A stretch of DNA of 64,000 nt from an uncultured Oscillospiraceae bacterium (GTDB lineage: Bacteria; Bacillota; Clostridia; Oscillospirales; Oscillospiraceae): assembly GCA_944385405.1 (NCBI GenBank), contig CALWXB010000003.1, positions 62,001 through 126,000 on the forward strand, given 5' to 3'. Position 1 is the stretch's first letter, and each line of letters opens with the position of its first letter. A model generated the notes under the pieces. That model was given only the letters and a program-made list of their open reading frames with translations, did no database searches and had not been told where the DNA came from. Positions 48,782 to 55,720 of the stretch are shown here, in pieces. The translations under genes were made by a program, and so were the position numbers.

Positions 48782-49327
48782 TCACAGGTCCAGCTGGACC
48801 TTGGCCTTCAGCACGGCGGCCACCGTCTTGGCGTCCTCGATCTCACCGTTGAGACAGCGGTGGACCATCTCGTCAAAGGGGATCCGCTCCACATTCAGAA
48901 ATTCATCCGGGTCCAGGCGCTGGCCCTCCATCCGCAGTCCCCTGGCCAAAAAGAGGTGCAGCACCTCGCTGTAGCAGCCCGGAGCCGGGATGATCCGGCC
49001 CAGGGGCAGAAAGGTCTCCGGCACCGCACCGGTCTCCTCCAACAGCTCCCGCAGCGCGCCGGAGGCCGGGTCCTCGCCCGGGTCCAGCTTGCCAGCCGGG
49101 ATCTCCAGCAGGGTCCGGCCGAACACATACCGGTACTGGGTCACCGCCAGCACGTTGTTCCGCTCGTCCAGCGGCAGCACCGCCACGCCGTCCACATGCT
49201 CCACCACCTCACGGGCAGCGGTATGGCCGTTGGGCAGCAGCACCTGATCCGTGTGCACGCTGAACAGCGGGCCGCTGTACTGCTCCTTCCGGCTGAGCAT
49301 CTTCTCCGTCAGATCTGTATAATTCAT
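48782..49327 (-). CDS. Nudix hydrolase, ADP-ribose pyrophosphatase-like
   Basis: The 181-residue protein has a complete Nudix box, GKLDPGEDPASGALRELLEETG, fitting Gx5Ex7REUxEExGU. The upstream strand YRYVFGRTLLEIPAG is typical of ADP-ribose pyrophosphatases, which yield ribose-5-phosphate and AMP. The ATG at 49327 has GAGGAG about ten bases upstream. It is the first gene of the run into walR and shares its promoter. The role beside walRK is probably housekeeping. Confidence 0.92.
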   Translation of the reverse strand: MNYTDLTEKMLSRKEQYSGPLFSVHTDQVLLPNGHTAAREVVEHVDGVAVLPLDERNNVLAVTQYRYVFGRTLLEIPAGKLDPGEDPASGALRELLEETGAVPETFLPLGRIIPAPGCYSEVLHLFLARGLRMEGQRLDPDEFLNVERIPFDEMVHRCLNGEIEDAKTVAAVLKAKVQLDL

Positions 49328-49380
49328 CCTGCTGACACTCCTCAATGTTTGGTTTGCCAACATCCGGGCAATCATTGTGA

Positions 49381-49408
49381 TATTATATCACGCTGCGTCG
49401 GAAAAGCA
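49381..49408 (-). promoter_or_regulatory. Promoter of the Nudix-walRK run
   Basis: Minus strand: TTGCTT (49403-49408), 16-base spacer, TATAAT (49381-49386). It is divergent from the smpB promoter. Confidence 0.6.
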
Positions 49409-49432
49409 AAGAGCGTTCTTTGCCGCCTTTCT

Positions 49433-49462
49433 CTTGAAGAACGCCCCGGGACATGGTATACT
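49433..49462 (+). promoter_or_regulatory. Promoter of smpB
   Basis: TTGAAG (49433-49438), 18-base spacer, TATACT (49457-49462); the smpB start codon follows 29 bases after the -10 box. Confidence 0.55.
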
Positions 49463-49490
49463 GAGACGGCGAAACCCCATTGGAAGCGAG

Positions 49491-49967
49491 GTGACCCCCA
49501 CGGAGAAACGAGGGATCAAGATCGCGGCGCAGAACCGCAAGGCCTTCCACGACTACTTTGTGGAGGACAAATATGAGGCCGGCATCGAGCTTTTCGGCAC
49601 CGAGGTCAAGGCCATCCGGGCCGGCACGCTGAACCTGAAGGACGCCTACTGCTCCGTCAAGAACGGGGAGCTGTTCGTCCATGGGATGCACATCTCCCCC
49701 TATGAAAAGGGCAACATCTTCAACCGGGATCCCGTCCGCACCCGGCGGCTCCTCATGCACAAGCGGGAGATCCGCAAGCTCCACGCCCTGGTCCAGCAGG
49801 ACGGCTATACCTTGGTGCCCCTGTCCGTCTACTTCCGGGACGCCCGGGTAAAAGTGGAGATCGGCCTGTGCAAGGGCAAAAAGAACTACGACAAGCGGGA
49901 TGCCGCCGCCCGCCGCGACGCCGGCCGGGAGATGGACCGGGCCATGAAAGAGAGGAACTACCGATGA
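49491..49967 (+). CDS. smpB: SsrA-binding protein SmpB
   Basis: The 158-residue protein shows the SmpB core: GIKIAAQNRKAFHDYFVEDKYEAGIEL in parts, GTEVKAIRAG, YCSVKNGELFVHGMHISPY, the RLLMHKREI stretch and the basic C-terminal tail KKNYDKRDAAARRDAGREM. It carries tmRNA into stalled ribosomes. The start is assigned to the GTG at 49491, which begins just before the conserved KRGIKI segment. The tmRNA it serves is encoded 1.9 kb downstream on the same strand. The stop overlaps the next gene (ATGA). Confidence 0.96.
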   Translation: MTPTEKRGIKIAAQNRKAFHDYFVEDKYEAGIELFGTEVKAIRAGTLNLKDAYCSVKNGELFVHGMHISPYEKGNIFNRDPVRTRRLLMHKREIRKLHALVQQDGYTLVPLSVYFRDARVKVEIGLCKGKKNYDKRDAAARRDAGREMDRAMKERNYR

Positions 49968-50434
49968 GCCTTCTGCGTACCCGTACCCCCCGCGCCTTTC
50001 CGGAGATCCCCGACACGGAGATCCCGGAGCGGTTCGCCGTCCGCCAGGGCGGCACGCTGCTGGGCGTGGGGATCATCCTGGCGCTGGTCTTCGGCGGTGC
50101 CTGCCTCCAGGCCGCGGCGGAATCCGGCTTTCAGCGGCTGGACATGCTGGGCGCCTGCATCCTCTGCGTGCTGGCAGGCATCGTGGTGCTGGCCAAGTAC
50201 AAAAACCACCGCCTGGAGGTGGACGGCGAGACCCTGCGGTACTCCGACCTCTTCGGCCGGAAAACCGTCTTTCAGGTCTCCGATATCGCCTCCGTCCGGC
50301 GGGACATCAGCGAGAACCCCAAGCTGCTGTCGGAAAACGGCCGGGTGCTGGCCCGGTGCGACCGATCCATGGCCGGGTTCCCCCTGCTCATCGCATATCT
50401 GAAAAAACACCGCGTCAGCGCGGATCTCATCTGA
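49964..50434 (+). CDS. Small two-helix membrane protein with PH-like C-terminal domain
   Basis: The 156-residue protein has two membrane helices (about 29-48 and 58-76) followed by a beta-rich domain, YKNHRLEVDGETLRYSDLFG and VFQVSDIASVRRD, which looks like the bacterial PH/YdbT-like fold. The ATG at 49964 overlaps the smpB stop, so the two are translationally coupled. Nothing in the sequence links it mechanistically to trans-translation. Function unknown. Confidence 0.72.
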   Translation: MSLLRTRTPRAFPEIPDTEIPERFAVRQGGTLLGVGIILALVFGGACLQAAAESGFQRLDMLGACILCVLAGIVVLAKYKNHRLEVDGETLRYSDLFGRKTVFQVSDIASVRRDISENPKLLSENGRVLARCDRSMAGFPLLIAYLKKHRVSADLI

Positions 50435-50450
50435 GAAAGGAAGTACGCAT

Positions 50451-50975
50451 ATGTCTTATCCCATCGCCACCATCACCATGGCCGACGGCCGCGTCATGAC
50501 CGCCGAGCTCTATCCCGAAAAGGCCCCCAACACCGTCAACAACTTCATTTCCCTGGCCAACAAGGGCTTTTACGACGGCCTGATCTTCCACCGGGTCATC
50601 CCCGGCTTCATGATCCAGGGCGGCTGCCCCAACGGCAACGGCATGGGCGGCCCCGGCTATGAGATCAACGGCGAGTTCTCCGCCAACGGCTTCCGCCAGA
50701 ACGACCTCAAGCACACCACCGGCGTGCTGTCCATGGCCCGTACCATGGCTCCCAACTCCGCCGGCAGCCAGTTCTTCATCATGGTGGCTCCCGCCCCCCA
50801 TCTGGACGGCCAGTATGCCGCCTTCGGCCAGGTCACGGACGGCGCCGACATCGCCGTCGACATCTCCCGGGTGCCCCGGAACATGATGAACGACAAGCCC
50901 AAGCAGGACGTGGTGATCCAGTCCATCCGGGTGGATACCCAGGGCGTGGATTATCCCGCTCCCGAGACACACTGA
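50451..50975 (+). CDS. Cyclophilin-type peptidyl-prolyl isomerase
   Basis: The 174-residue protein is a compact cyclophilin without signal peptide: NFISLANKGFYDGLIFHRVIPGFMIQGG (in parts) with catalytic Arg in FHRV, then the KHTTGVLSMAR segment, SAGSQFFIM and the C-terminal FGQVTDGADI. It speeds cis-trans isomerisation of prolyl bonds in the cytoplasm. It lies 16 bases after the membrane-protein gene, behind AGAAAGGAAG. Confidence 0.95.
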   Translation: MSYPIATITMADGRVMTAELYPEKAPNTVNNFISLANKGFYDGLIFHRVIPGFMIQGGCPNGNGMGGPGYEINGEFSANGFRQNDLKHTTGVLSMARTMAPNSAGSQFFIMVAPAPHLDGQYAAFGQVTDGADIAVDISRVPRNMMNDKPKQDVVIQSIRVDTQGVDYPAPETH

Positions 50976-51001
50976 ACCGACGCTGAAAGGGGGCTTTCCG
51001 G

Positions 51002-51760
51002 ATGAAAACCGCCATCATCACCGGCGCCTCCTCGGGCCTTGGCCGTGAGCTGGCGCGCCAGGCCGCGGCTGTCTTTCCGGAGGTGGAGTGCTTCTGGCTC
51101 ATCGCCCGCCGCGCCCAGCGGCTGGAGGAGCTTGCGGAAGCGCTGCCCGGAAAGACCGTGGCCTGCCTGGGGCTGGACCTGTGCGACGCCATGAGCTTCA
51201 TGGCCTATCAGGAAAAGCTCCGGGCGGAGCAGCCTGAGGTGGTGCTGCTCATCAACGCCGCCGGATGCGGCTACCTGGGCCGGGTGGGCGAGACGGACAC
51301 CGCCTCCCAGACCCGGATGGTGGACCTGAATGTCCGGGCCGTCACCGCGGTGACGCATATGACCGTGCCGTATCTGGTCCCCGGTGCCCGGGTGCTGAAC
51401 GTCTCCTCCATCGCCGCTTTCTGCCCGTGTCCCCGGATGACGGTATACTCCGCCACCAAGGCCTATGTCTCCGCCTTCTCCAGAGGGCTGGGAGAGGAGC
51501 TGCGCAGCCGGGGCGTGCGGGTGACGGCGGTGTGTCCCGGCCCTATGCAGACGGAATTCCTGGAGGTGGGCGGCATCACCGGCAACTCCCGGACCTTCGA
51601 GCTGCTGCCCTACTGCGATCAGGTCCGGGTGGCAGCCGGGGCGTTGCGGGCAGCCCGGGCGGGCCGCGCCGTCTATACGCCGACGCTGTTCTACAAATTT
51701 TACCGGCTGCTGGCCAAGGCGGCCCCTGCCGGACTGATGATGAAATTCACCAAGACGTAA
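51002..51760 (+). CDS. SDR-family short-chain dehydrogenase/reductase
   Basis: The 252-residue protein has the classical SDR landmarks: cofactor loop TGASSGLG (9-16), the NAAGCGYLG strand in place of NNAG, catalytic Ser in NVSSIAAF, and YSATKAYV with catalytic Tyr and Lys. A C-terminal hydrophobic stretch may touch the membrane. The substrate cannot be predicted; it resembles the DltE/YdfG-like short-chain enzymes of Clostridia. It follows the cyclophilin gene by 26 bases with AAAGGGGG upstream. Confidence 0.92.
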   Translation: MKTAIITGASSGLGRELARQAAAVFPEVECFWLIARRAQRLEELAEALPGKTVACLGLDLCDAMSFMAYQEKLRAEQPEVVLLINAAGCGYLGRVGETDTASQTRMVDLNVRAVTAVTHMTVPYLVPGARVLNVSSIAAFCPCPRMTVYSATKAYVSAFSRGLGEELRSRGVRVTAVCPGPMQTEFLEVGGITGNSRTFELLPYCDQVRVAAGALRAARAGRAVYTPTLFYKFYRLLAKAAPAGLMMKFTKT

Positions 51761-51776
51761 AAATGTCACGGAATCG

Positions 51777-51808
51777 TAACACACTTCCAGGCGGAAGTGT
51801 GTTATGAT
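51777..51808 (+). promoter_or_regulatory. Dyad and extended -10 promoter upstream of tmRNA
   Basis: A 12-bp inverted repeat TAACACACTTCC / GGAAGTGTGTTA (51777-51804) overlaps an extended -10 box TGTTATGAT (51800-51808). It may end the SDR transcript and/or regulate tmRNA; no standard -35 is seen. Confidence 0.45.
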
Positions 51809-51844
51809 CTCCTATAGCGATCCGCCTGTGCGCGGCCCAGATCC

Positions 51845-52209
51845 GGGGATGTACCGGTTTCGACGGGGGTGTGGAGGCGGGATCAGCGGGCGGCGGCGCC
51901 TGACCGCCATAAAACGGGCAATTTATAAATCAAATAACAACAACACTGTTGCTGTTGCTGCCTAATTAATGGCAGCCGTCCGACCCGGAAGGACCGCGAG
52001 CCGGGGAGGGCGTCGTTTAGCGGTAAATGTGAGCGCAGTAAGCTTTGCCTGCACCACACATCATGAAGCTCACCTGATCCGGCGGCGTGTCGGTTTGCCG
52101 ACGGGGATGGGAACGGGGAGCGCAAGGCTCCCGGAATAACCGACTGCGCCCGGAGAAAATCCCGTTTAAGCGCTTTCGGACGCGGGTTCAACTCCCGCCA
52201 TCTCCACCA
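51845..52209 (+). ncRNA. ssrA: Transfer-messenger RNA (tmRNA)
   Basis: The 365-nt RNA has 5' GGGGAUG pairing with 3' CAUCUCC-ACCA to form the tRNA-like acceptor stem, with a typical GGGGATGTACCGGTTTCGACG start and GGTTCAACTCCCGCC T-arm. The tag reading frame runs 51918-51965 and encodes AIYKSNNNNTVAVAA then TAA TTAA. Ala is the resume codon and the tag ends in the protease signal VAVAA. It rescues stalled ribosomes together with SmpB. The CCA end is encoded. Ends are accurate to a few bases. Confidence 0.97.
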
Positions 52210-52210
52210 A

Positions 52211-52248
52211 AGCCAGAGGCCTTGCAATGCAAGGCCTCTGGCTTTTTT
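52211..52248 (+). terminator. Terminator of tmRNA
   Basis: AGCCAGAGGCCTTGC pairs perfectly with GCAAGGCCTCTGGCT (15 bp, AAT loop), followed by TTTTT. The ~240 bases from here to the next gene show nothing recognisable. Confidence 0.92.
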
Positions 52249-52489
52249 CACGGCCGCAGGAGATCCGTGGATCGTACAGGCTGCATTTGGGCTTCTGCCC
52301 CCAATCGAAGAATCCAAGAAAATGCCACGTACAGCCAGTCATCGCCGCCTGTTTCCGGCAAGCTGCCGCACATTTCCTGGAAAAACCACCGCACATTCGG
52401 AAAAACCCACAATTACGAAGCTGCTTTTTTGTATGGTATGATCGCCCTGCTCTGAAATTTTAGAAATCAATCGGAAAGGAATGGACCCG

Positions 52490-52972
52490 ATGCCTCAAAA
52501 CAAGCGCGAAAGCCTGATCTATACTGTCATGATGTGCTTTTTCATGGTGCTCTGGATGAGCATCTACAACGTCGCCCTGCAATACGGCACTTTGAATCTG
52601 GAGGTGGTGGCCGCCGGATGGCTTGGCTTCCCCTTTGCCTATGTGTTCGGCATGTGCTGCGACTGGTTCGTGGCCTCGAAAATCGCCAAGGGGGTGGCAT
52701 TCCGCTATCTTCTCAAACCCCAGGACCCGGTCTGGAAAAAGATCCTCTGTATCTCCGGCGGAATGGTGCTGTGCATGGTGGTCCTCATGTCCTTCTACGG
52801 CGCCTGTGAGATGGCCGTTCACACCGGCAGCTGGAGCGCAGTGCCGGCAGCTTGGCTTTCCAATATTCCCCGCAACCTGATCATGGCACTGCCGGTCCAG
52901 TTCCTCATTGCCGGCCCCCTGGTGCGCCGCGTCTTCCGCAGCGCCTTCCCGGTGGGCACTGTTCTGGCCTAA
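52490..52972 (+). CDS. DUF2798-type membrane protein
   Basis: The 160-residue protein has about four membrane helices in two related halves, each with a MMCFFMV / LSFYG-like first helix and a second ending in a basic patch; the NIPRNLIMALPVQFLIAGPLVRRVFR segment fits the DUF2798 repeat. The ATG at 52490 is chosen over 52481 because AAAGGA then lies at a workable distance. No operon partners. Function unknown. Confidence 0.78.
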   Translation: MPQNKRESLIYTVMMCFFMVLWMSIYNVALQYGTLNLEVVAAGWLGFPFAYVFGMCCDWFVASKIAKGVAFRYLLKPQDPVWKKILCISGGMVLCMVVLMSFYGACEMAVHTGSWSAVPAAWLSNIPRNLIMALPVQFLIAGPLVRRVFRSAFPVGTVLA

Positions 52973-53016
52973 GCTTCCGGTCCTGCAGCTCCACCGCTGA
53001 TTTTCCAAAAAAACTG

Positions 53017-53045
53017 TTGACAAGCCACGCGCTCTCTGCTATAAT
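53017..53045 (+). promoter_or_regulatory. Consensus promoter of tRNA-Ala
   Basis: TTGACA (53017-53022), 17-base spacer, TATAAT (53040-53045): a perfect sigma-A promoter; the tRNA begins 31 bases after the -10. Confidence 0.92.
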
Positions 53046-53076
53046 CCTTTTTGTTCCGCAGCGGAACAAACTGTTT

Positions 53077-53152
53077 GGGGGTATAGCTCAGCTGGGAGAG
53101 CGCTTGACTGGCAGTCAAGAGGTCAGCGGTTCGATCCCGCTTATCTCCACCA
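53077..53152 (+). tRNA. tRNA-Ala (anticodon GGC)
   Basis: The 76-nt gene folds as a standard cloverleaf: acceptor stem GGGGGTA / TATCTCC with encoded CCA, D-arm AGCTCAGCTGGGAGAGCG, anticodon stem CTTGA / TCAAG with loop CTGGCAG (anticodon GGC), and T-arm GCGGTTCGATCCCGC. The G3-U70 pair that identifies alanine tRNAs is present. Single tRNA with its own promoter and terminator. Confidence 0.98.
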
Positions 53153-53188
53153 AAAAGCACCTGCTTGAAGCAGGTGCTTTTCTTTTTT
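53153..53188. terminator. Terminator of tRNA-Ala (bidirectional)
   Basis: AAAAGCACCTGC / GCAGGTGCTTTT with a TTGAA-type loop, then CTTTTTT. A-tract on the left also allows it to end the converging cysteine synthase transcript. A second GC-rich inverted repeat without a T-run follows at 53190-53220. Confidence 0.9.
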
Positions 53189-53230
53189 GCAGGGAGGCGG
53201 CCCCCAAGGCCGCCTCCCTGCCGTACGTTT

Positions 53231-54163
53231 TCAGGTCGCCGCGAACATAGGCGTGGAGAGATAGCGTCCGCCGTCGTCCGGCAGCAGCGCCACGATCACT
53301 TTGCCCCGGTTCTCCGGCCGCAGGGCCAGTTGGGCTGCGGCCCACACCGCCGCGCCGGAGGTGATGCCCACCAGGATGCCCTCCCGGCGGGCCAGCTCCC
53401 GGCCCGTGGCGTAGGCGTCCTCCTCCGTCACCGGGAGGATCTCATCCACCACGCTGCGGTCCAGATTTCCGGGGACGAAGTTGGCGCCGATGCCCTGGAG
53501 CCCATGGGGTCCGGCATGGCCCTGGGTCAGCAACGGCGAGGAGGCGGGCTCCACGCCCACCACCCGGACGGCGGCGTTCTGCGCCTTCAGATAGCGCCCC
53601 ACACCGCTGACGGTGCCGCCGGTGCCGATGCCTGCCACGAAAATGTCCACCTGCCCGTCGGTATCCGTCCAGATCTCCGGACCGGTGGTGCAGGCGTGAG
53701 CCTCGGGGTTGGCGGGATTTTCAAACTGCCCCGCCACGATGCTGCCGGGGATCTCCCGCTGCAGCGCCTCCGCCTTCTCCACAGCGCCCGCCATGCCCTG
53801 CGCCCCCGGCGTCAGCACGATCTCGGCGCCGTAGGCGGCGATGAGGCTGCGCCGCTCCACGCTCATGGTATCCGGCATGGTGAGGATCACCTGGTAACCG
53901 CAGGCGGCGCCCACCGCCGCAAGGCCGATGCCGGTATTGCCGGAAGTGGGCTCGATGATGGTGCCGCCGGACCGGAGCCGCCCCTCCGCCTCCGCCCGGG
54001 CGATCATCTGGGCCGCTACCCGGTCCTTGGCGCTGCCGGCGGGGTTGGTCCGCTCCAGCTTGGCCAGGAGCCGGGCCTCCAGTCCGTGGGCCCGGGCATA
54101 GCGCCCCAGCTCCAAAAGCGGCGTATGTCCAATGAGGTCCCGCACATCATGCGCGATCTTCAT
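53231..54163 (-). CDS. cysK: Cysteine synthase A
   Basis: The 310-residue PLP enzyme joins O-acetylserine and sulfide to give cysteine. The PLP lysine is Lys46 in NPAGSAKDR, preceded by GHTPLLEL. EPTSGNTGIGLA is the substrate loop, GIGTGGTVSGVGRYL binds the phosphate of PLP, and GITSGAAVWAA is near the end. It lacks the CBS-like regulatory tail. It appears monocistronic, with a plausible promoter at 54202-54230 and terminators on both sides. Paralogues such as CysM cannot be fully excluded. Confidence 0.95.
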   Translation of the reverse strand: MKIAHDVRDLIGHTPLLELGRYARAHGLEARLLAKLERTNPAGSAKDRVAAQMIARAEAEGRLRSGGTIIEPTSGNTGIGLAAVGAACGYQVILTMPDTMSVERRSLIAAYGAEIVLTPGAQGMAGAVEKAEALQREIPGSIVAGQFENPANPEAHACTTGPEIWTDTDGQVDIFVAGIGTGGTVSGVGRYLKAQNAAVRVVGVEPASSPLLTQGHAGPHGLQGIGANFVPGNLDRSVVDEILPVTEEDAYATGRELARREGILVGITSGAAVWAAAQLALRPENRGKVIVALLPDDGGRYLSTPMFAAT

Positions 54164-54201
54164 ATCCTGTCTCCTCCTTGTCTGCTTCCTTGATACGCCC
54201 T

Positions 54202-54230
54202 ATCATACACTGCTTTTTCTCCCGGCGCAA
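54202..54230 (-). promoter_or_regulatory. Promoter of cysteine synthase gene
   Basis: Minus strand: TTGCGC (54225-54230), 17-base spacer, TATGAT (54202-54207), about 40 bases before the start codon. No T-box or S-box features are seen in the short leader. Confidence 0.5.
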
Positions 54231-54233
54231 TGG

Positions 54234-54265
54234 AAAAACGGACCGGTCTCCCGGTCCGTTTTTTT
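54234..54265. terminator. Terminator after the anti-sigma factor gene
   Basis: AAAAACGGACCGG pairs with CCGGTCCGTTTTT (13 bp, TCTC loop), flanked by A- and T-runs so it works on both strands. Confidence 0.9.
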
Positions 54266-54278
54266 CGTGCTCTGCGCC

Positions 54279-55118
54279 TCACACCGCGATCTCGAACTCC
54301 ACGCTGCCCGCAGCACCTGCCGCGATGGCATACCGGGGGAACACCACCACGGGGTTGCCCGCCTCGTTGAGATAGAAATCCGTATCCTGATCCACGGTGG
54401 TGAATCCGCCTTCTTCAGCGCTGAAGAACAGATCCTTGTCCGCAGAGGCCTGGATCTGGGCCTGGATGCTCTCGTTGCAGAGCGCGACCCAATCGGCCCC
54501 CAACACATCCTCCAGAGTGATCTCCCGGCCGGCGGCCAGGTCCAGGTTATAATAAGCCGTTTCCTGATAGGCCGAGGCGATGGAAACGTAGCTCTCCACC
54601 ACGAAGGAGACTGTGGTGTCCGTCTGGCTCTTGATGTCATAGGTGACGCTGACGGTGTTGTCCTTTTCCTCCCACTGCTCCAGCGTACCGCCGGTAGCCA
54701 GGAACGCCTCCTTGTAATCCTGCACGATCTGTTCGCCTTCGGCGACCTTCTCTTCCACGATGGCGTCGATCTCCTGGGTGATCCGGTCTGCAAAGTCGCT
54801 GCCGGTGACGGAGGGCTGCTCCACCTCCACCGTGCGGTCGCCGTCGCTGTCGGTAAAATCCCGCACCGTCAGCACCTGGAACAACCCGCCCAGCACCGGC
54901 ACATCCGCCGCAGCCGCAGCCACCGTGGGGCTGACGTTCAGCACGCCCACCGTCAGTACGAAGCAGGCAGCAGCGGCAGTGATCCCGCGGTACCAGGCCC
55001 GACGGGCGCTGCGGCGGGCGCGGCCCTGGCGAATTCCCGCCTGGACCCGTGCCTCCAGCTCCGGGGGGATCTCCATCTGTTCATAGACTGCTCTGGCTTT
55101 TTCAAATTCGTTCATCAT
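54279..55118 (-). CDS. RsiV-like anti-sigma factor (DUF3298 domain)
   Basis: The 279-residue protein has a short cytoplasmic N-terminus (about 1-40) rich in charged residues, one membrane helix (about 45-65) and an extracytoplasmic domain whose C-terminal part (about 190-275) matches DUF3298: YYNLDLAAGREITLEDVLG, FFSAEEGGFTTVDQDTDFYLNE in pieces. RsiV of Bacillus has the same layout; there it holds SigV and is cleaved after binding lysozyme. It overlaps the sigma factor gene by 4 bases. Lysozyme sensing here is an inference from that family. Confidence 0.85.
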   Translation of the reverse strand: MMNEFEKARAVYEQMEIPPELEARVQAGIRQGRARRSARRAWYRGITAAAACFVLTVGVLNVSPTVAAAAADVPVLGGLFQVLTVRDFTDSDGDRTVEVEQPSVTGSDFADRITQEIDAIVEEKVAEGEQIVQDYKEAFLATGGTLEQWEEKDNTVSVTYDIKSQTDTTVSFVVESYVSIASAYQETAYYNLDLAAGREITLEDVLGADWVALCNESIQAQIQASADKDLFFSAEEGGFTTVDQDTDFYLNEAGNPVVVFPRYAIAAGAAGSVEFEIAV

Positions 55119-55603
55119 GATTCTGCTCCTTCCATGGATATCCGCAGTTTTCGCAGGCCCGTGTACAGCCGCGTCTTGACCGTGCTGAGGTTCCAGCCGG
55201 TGACCGTGCTGATCTCCTTCAACGAAAGGTCCTCATAAAAACGCAGCTTCACCACCAGTCCCACCTCTGCCGGCAGGGCATCCACCCGTCGGGCAAGGCT
55301 CTCGTCCGGCGGCAGCGGATCTTCGTAGCTGCCGGCGTCCAGCGATTCCGGCGGCACCAGGACCACCGGCTTCCTCCGGCGCAGCTGGTCTGTACACACG
55401 TGGACCAAAATCCGGTAGAACCAGGTGCGCATGGCCTCCGGCGACTGCAGGCTATCATATTTCTCCAGTGCCTTGCAGACAGCGGTCTGTACCGCGTCCA
55501 AGGCATCTTCCCTGTTTTGGAGATAGCTGTACGCCAGGCGGTAGAACCGCGCCTGATCCTCCACCAGGAACGCTGTCAGAACATCTTCTCTTACATGCGT
55601 CAT
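55115..55603 (-). CDS. ECF sigma factor (SigV-like)
   Basis: The 162-residue protein has sigma region 2 (LAYSYLQNREDALDAVQTAVCKAL and WFYRILVHVCTDQLRRRK) and region 4 (VVKLRFYEDLSLKEISTVTGWNLSTVKTRLYTGLRKL in pieces), with no region 1 or 3, the ECF pattern. It is coupled by a 4-base overlap to the membrane anti-sigma factor. A sequence resembling the ECF consensus (AAAC, 17 bases, CGTC) lies just upstream, so it probably activates its own operon. No wall-modification genes follow within the operon. Confidence 0.93.
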   Translation of the reverse strand: MTHVREDVLTAFLVEDQARFYRLAYSYLQNREDALDAVQTAVCKALEKYDSLQSPEAMRTWFYRILVHVCTDQLRRRKPVVLVPPESLDAGSYEDPLPPDESLARRVDALPAEVGLVVKLRFYEDLSLKEISTVTGWNLSTVKTRLYTGLRKLRISMEGAES

Positions 55604-55641
55604 GTATGATCGGGTCCTTTCTGTTGGTTTCCGTGAATACA

Positions 55642-55666
55642 GACGAAGCAGGGGCAGAAAAAGTTT
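55642..55666 (-). promoter_or_regulatory. Candidate ECF-type autoregulatory promoter
   Basis: Minus strand: AAAC (55663-55666), 17-base spacer, CGTC (55642-55645), about 35 bases before the sigma factor start codon. This matches the general SigV/SigW-type motif (AAAC-N16/17-CGTC). Confidence 0.5.
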
Positions 55667-55673
55667 GGAGGGA

Positions 55674-55710
55674 GCGAAAAAAATCCGCAGGCGGGTCTCC
55701 GCCTGCGGAT
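55674..55710 (-). terminator. Terminator of the efflux operon
   Basis: ATCCGCAGGCGG pairs with CCGCCTGCGGAT (12 bp); on the minus strand TTTTTTTC follows directly. It separates the permease gene from the ECF operon. Confidence 0.92.
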
Positions 55711-55720
55711 CTGCTCTTGT

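Noticed and set aside
53190..53220. Second terminator for cysteine synthase
   Set aside because: A 13-bp GC-rich inverted repeat is present but lacks a T-run on the relevant strand; the neighbouring tRNA terminator is more likely to serve.
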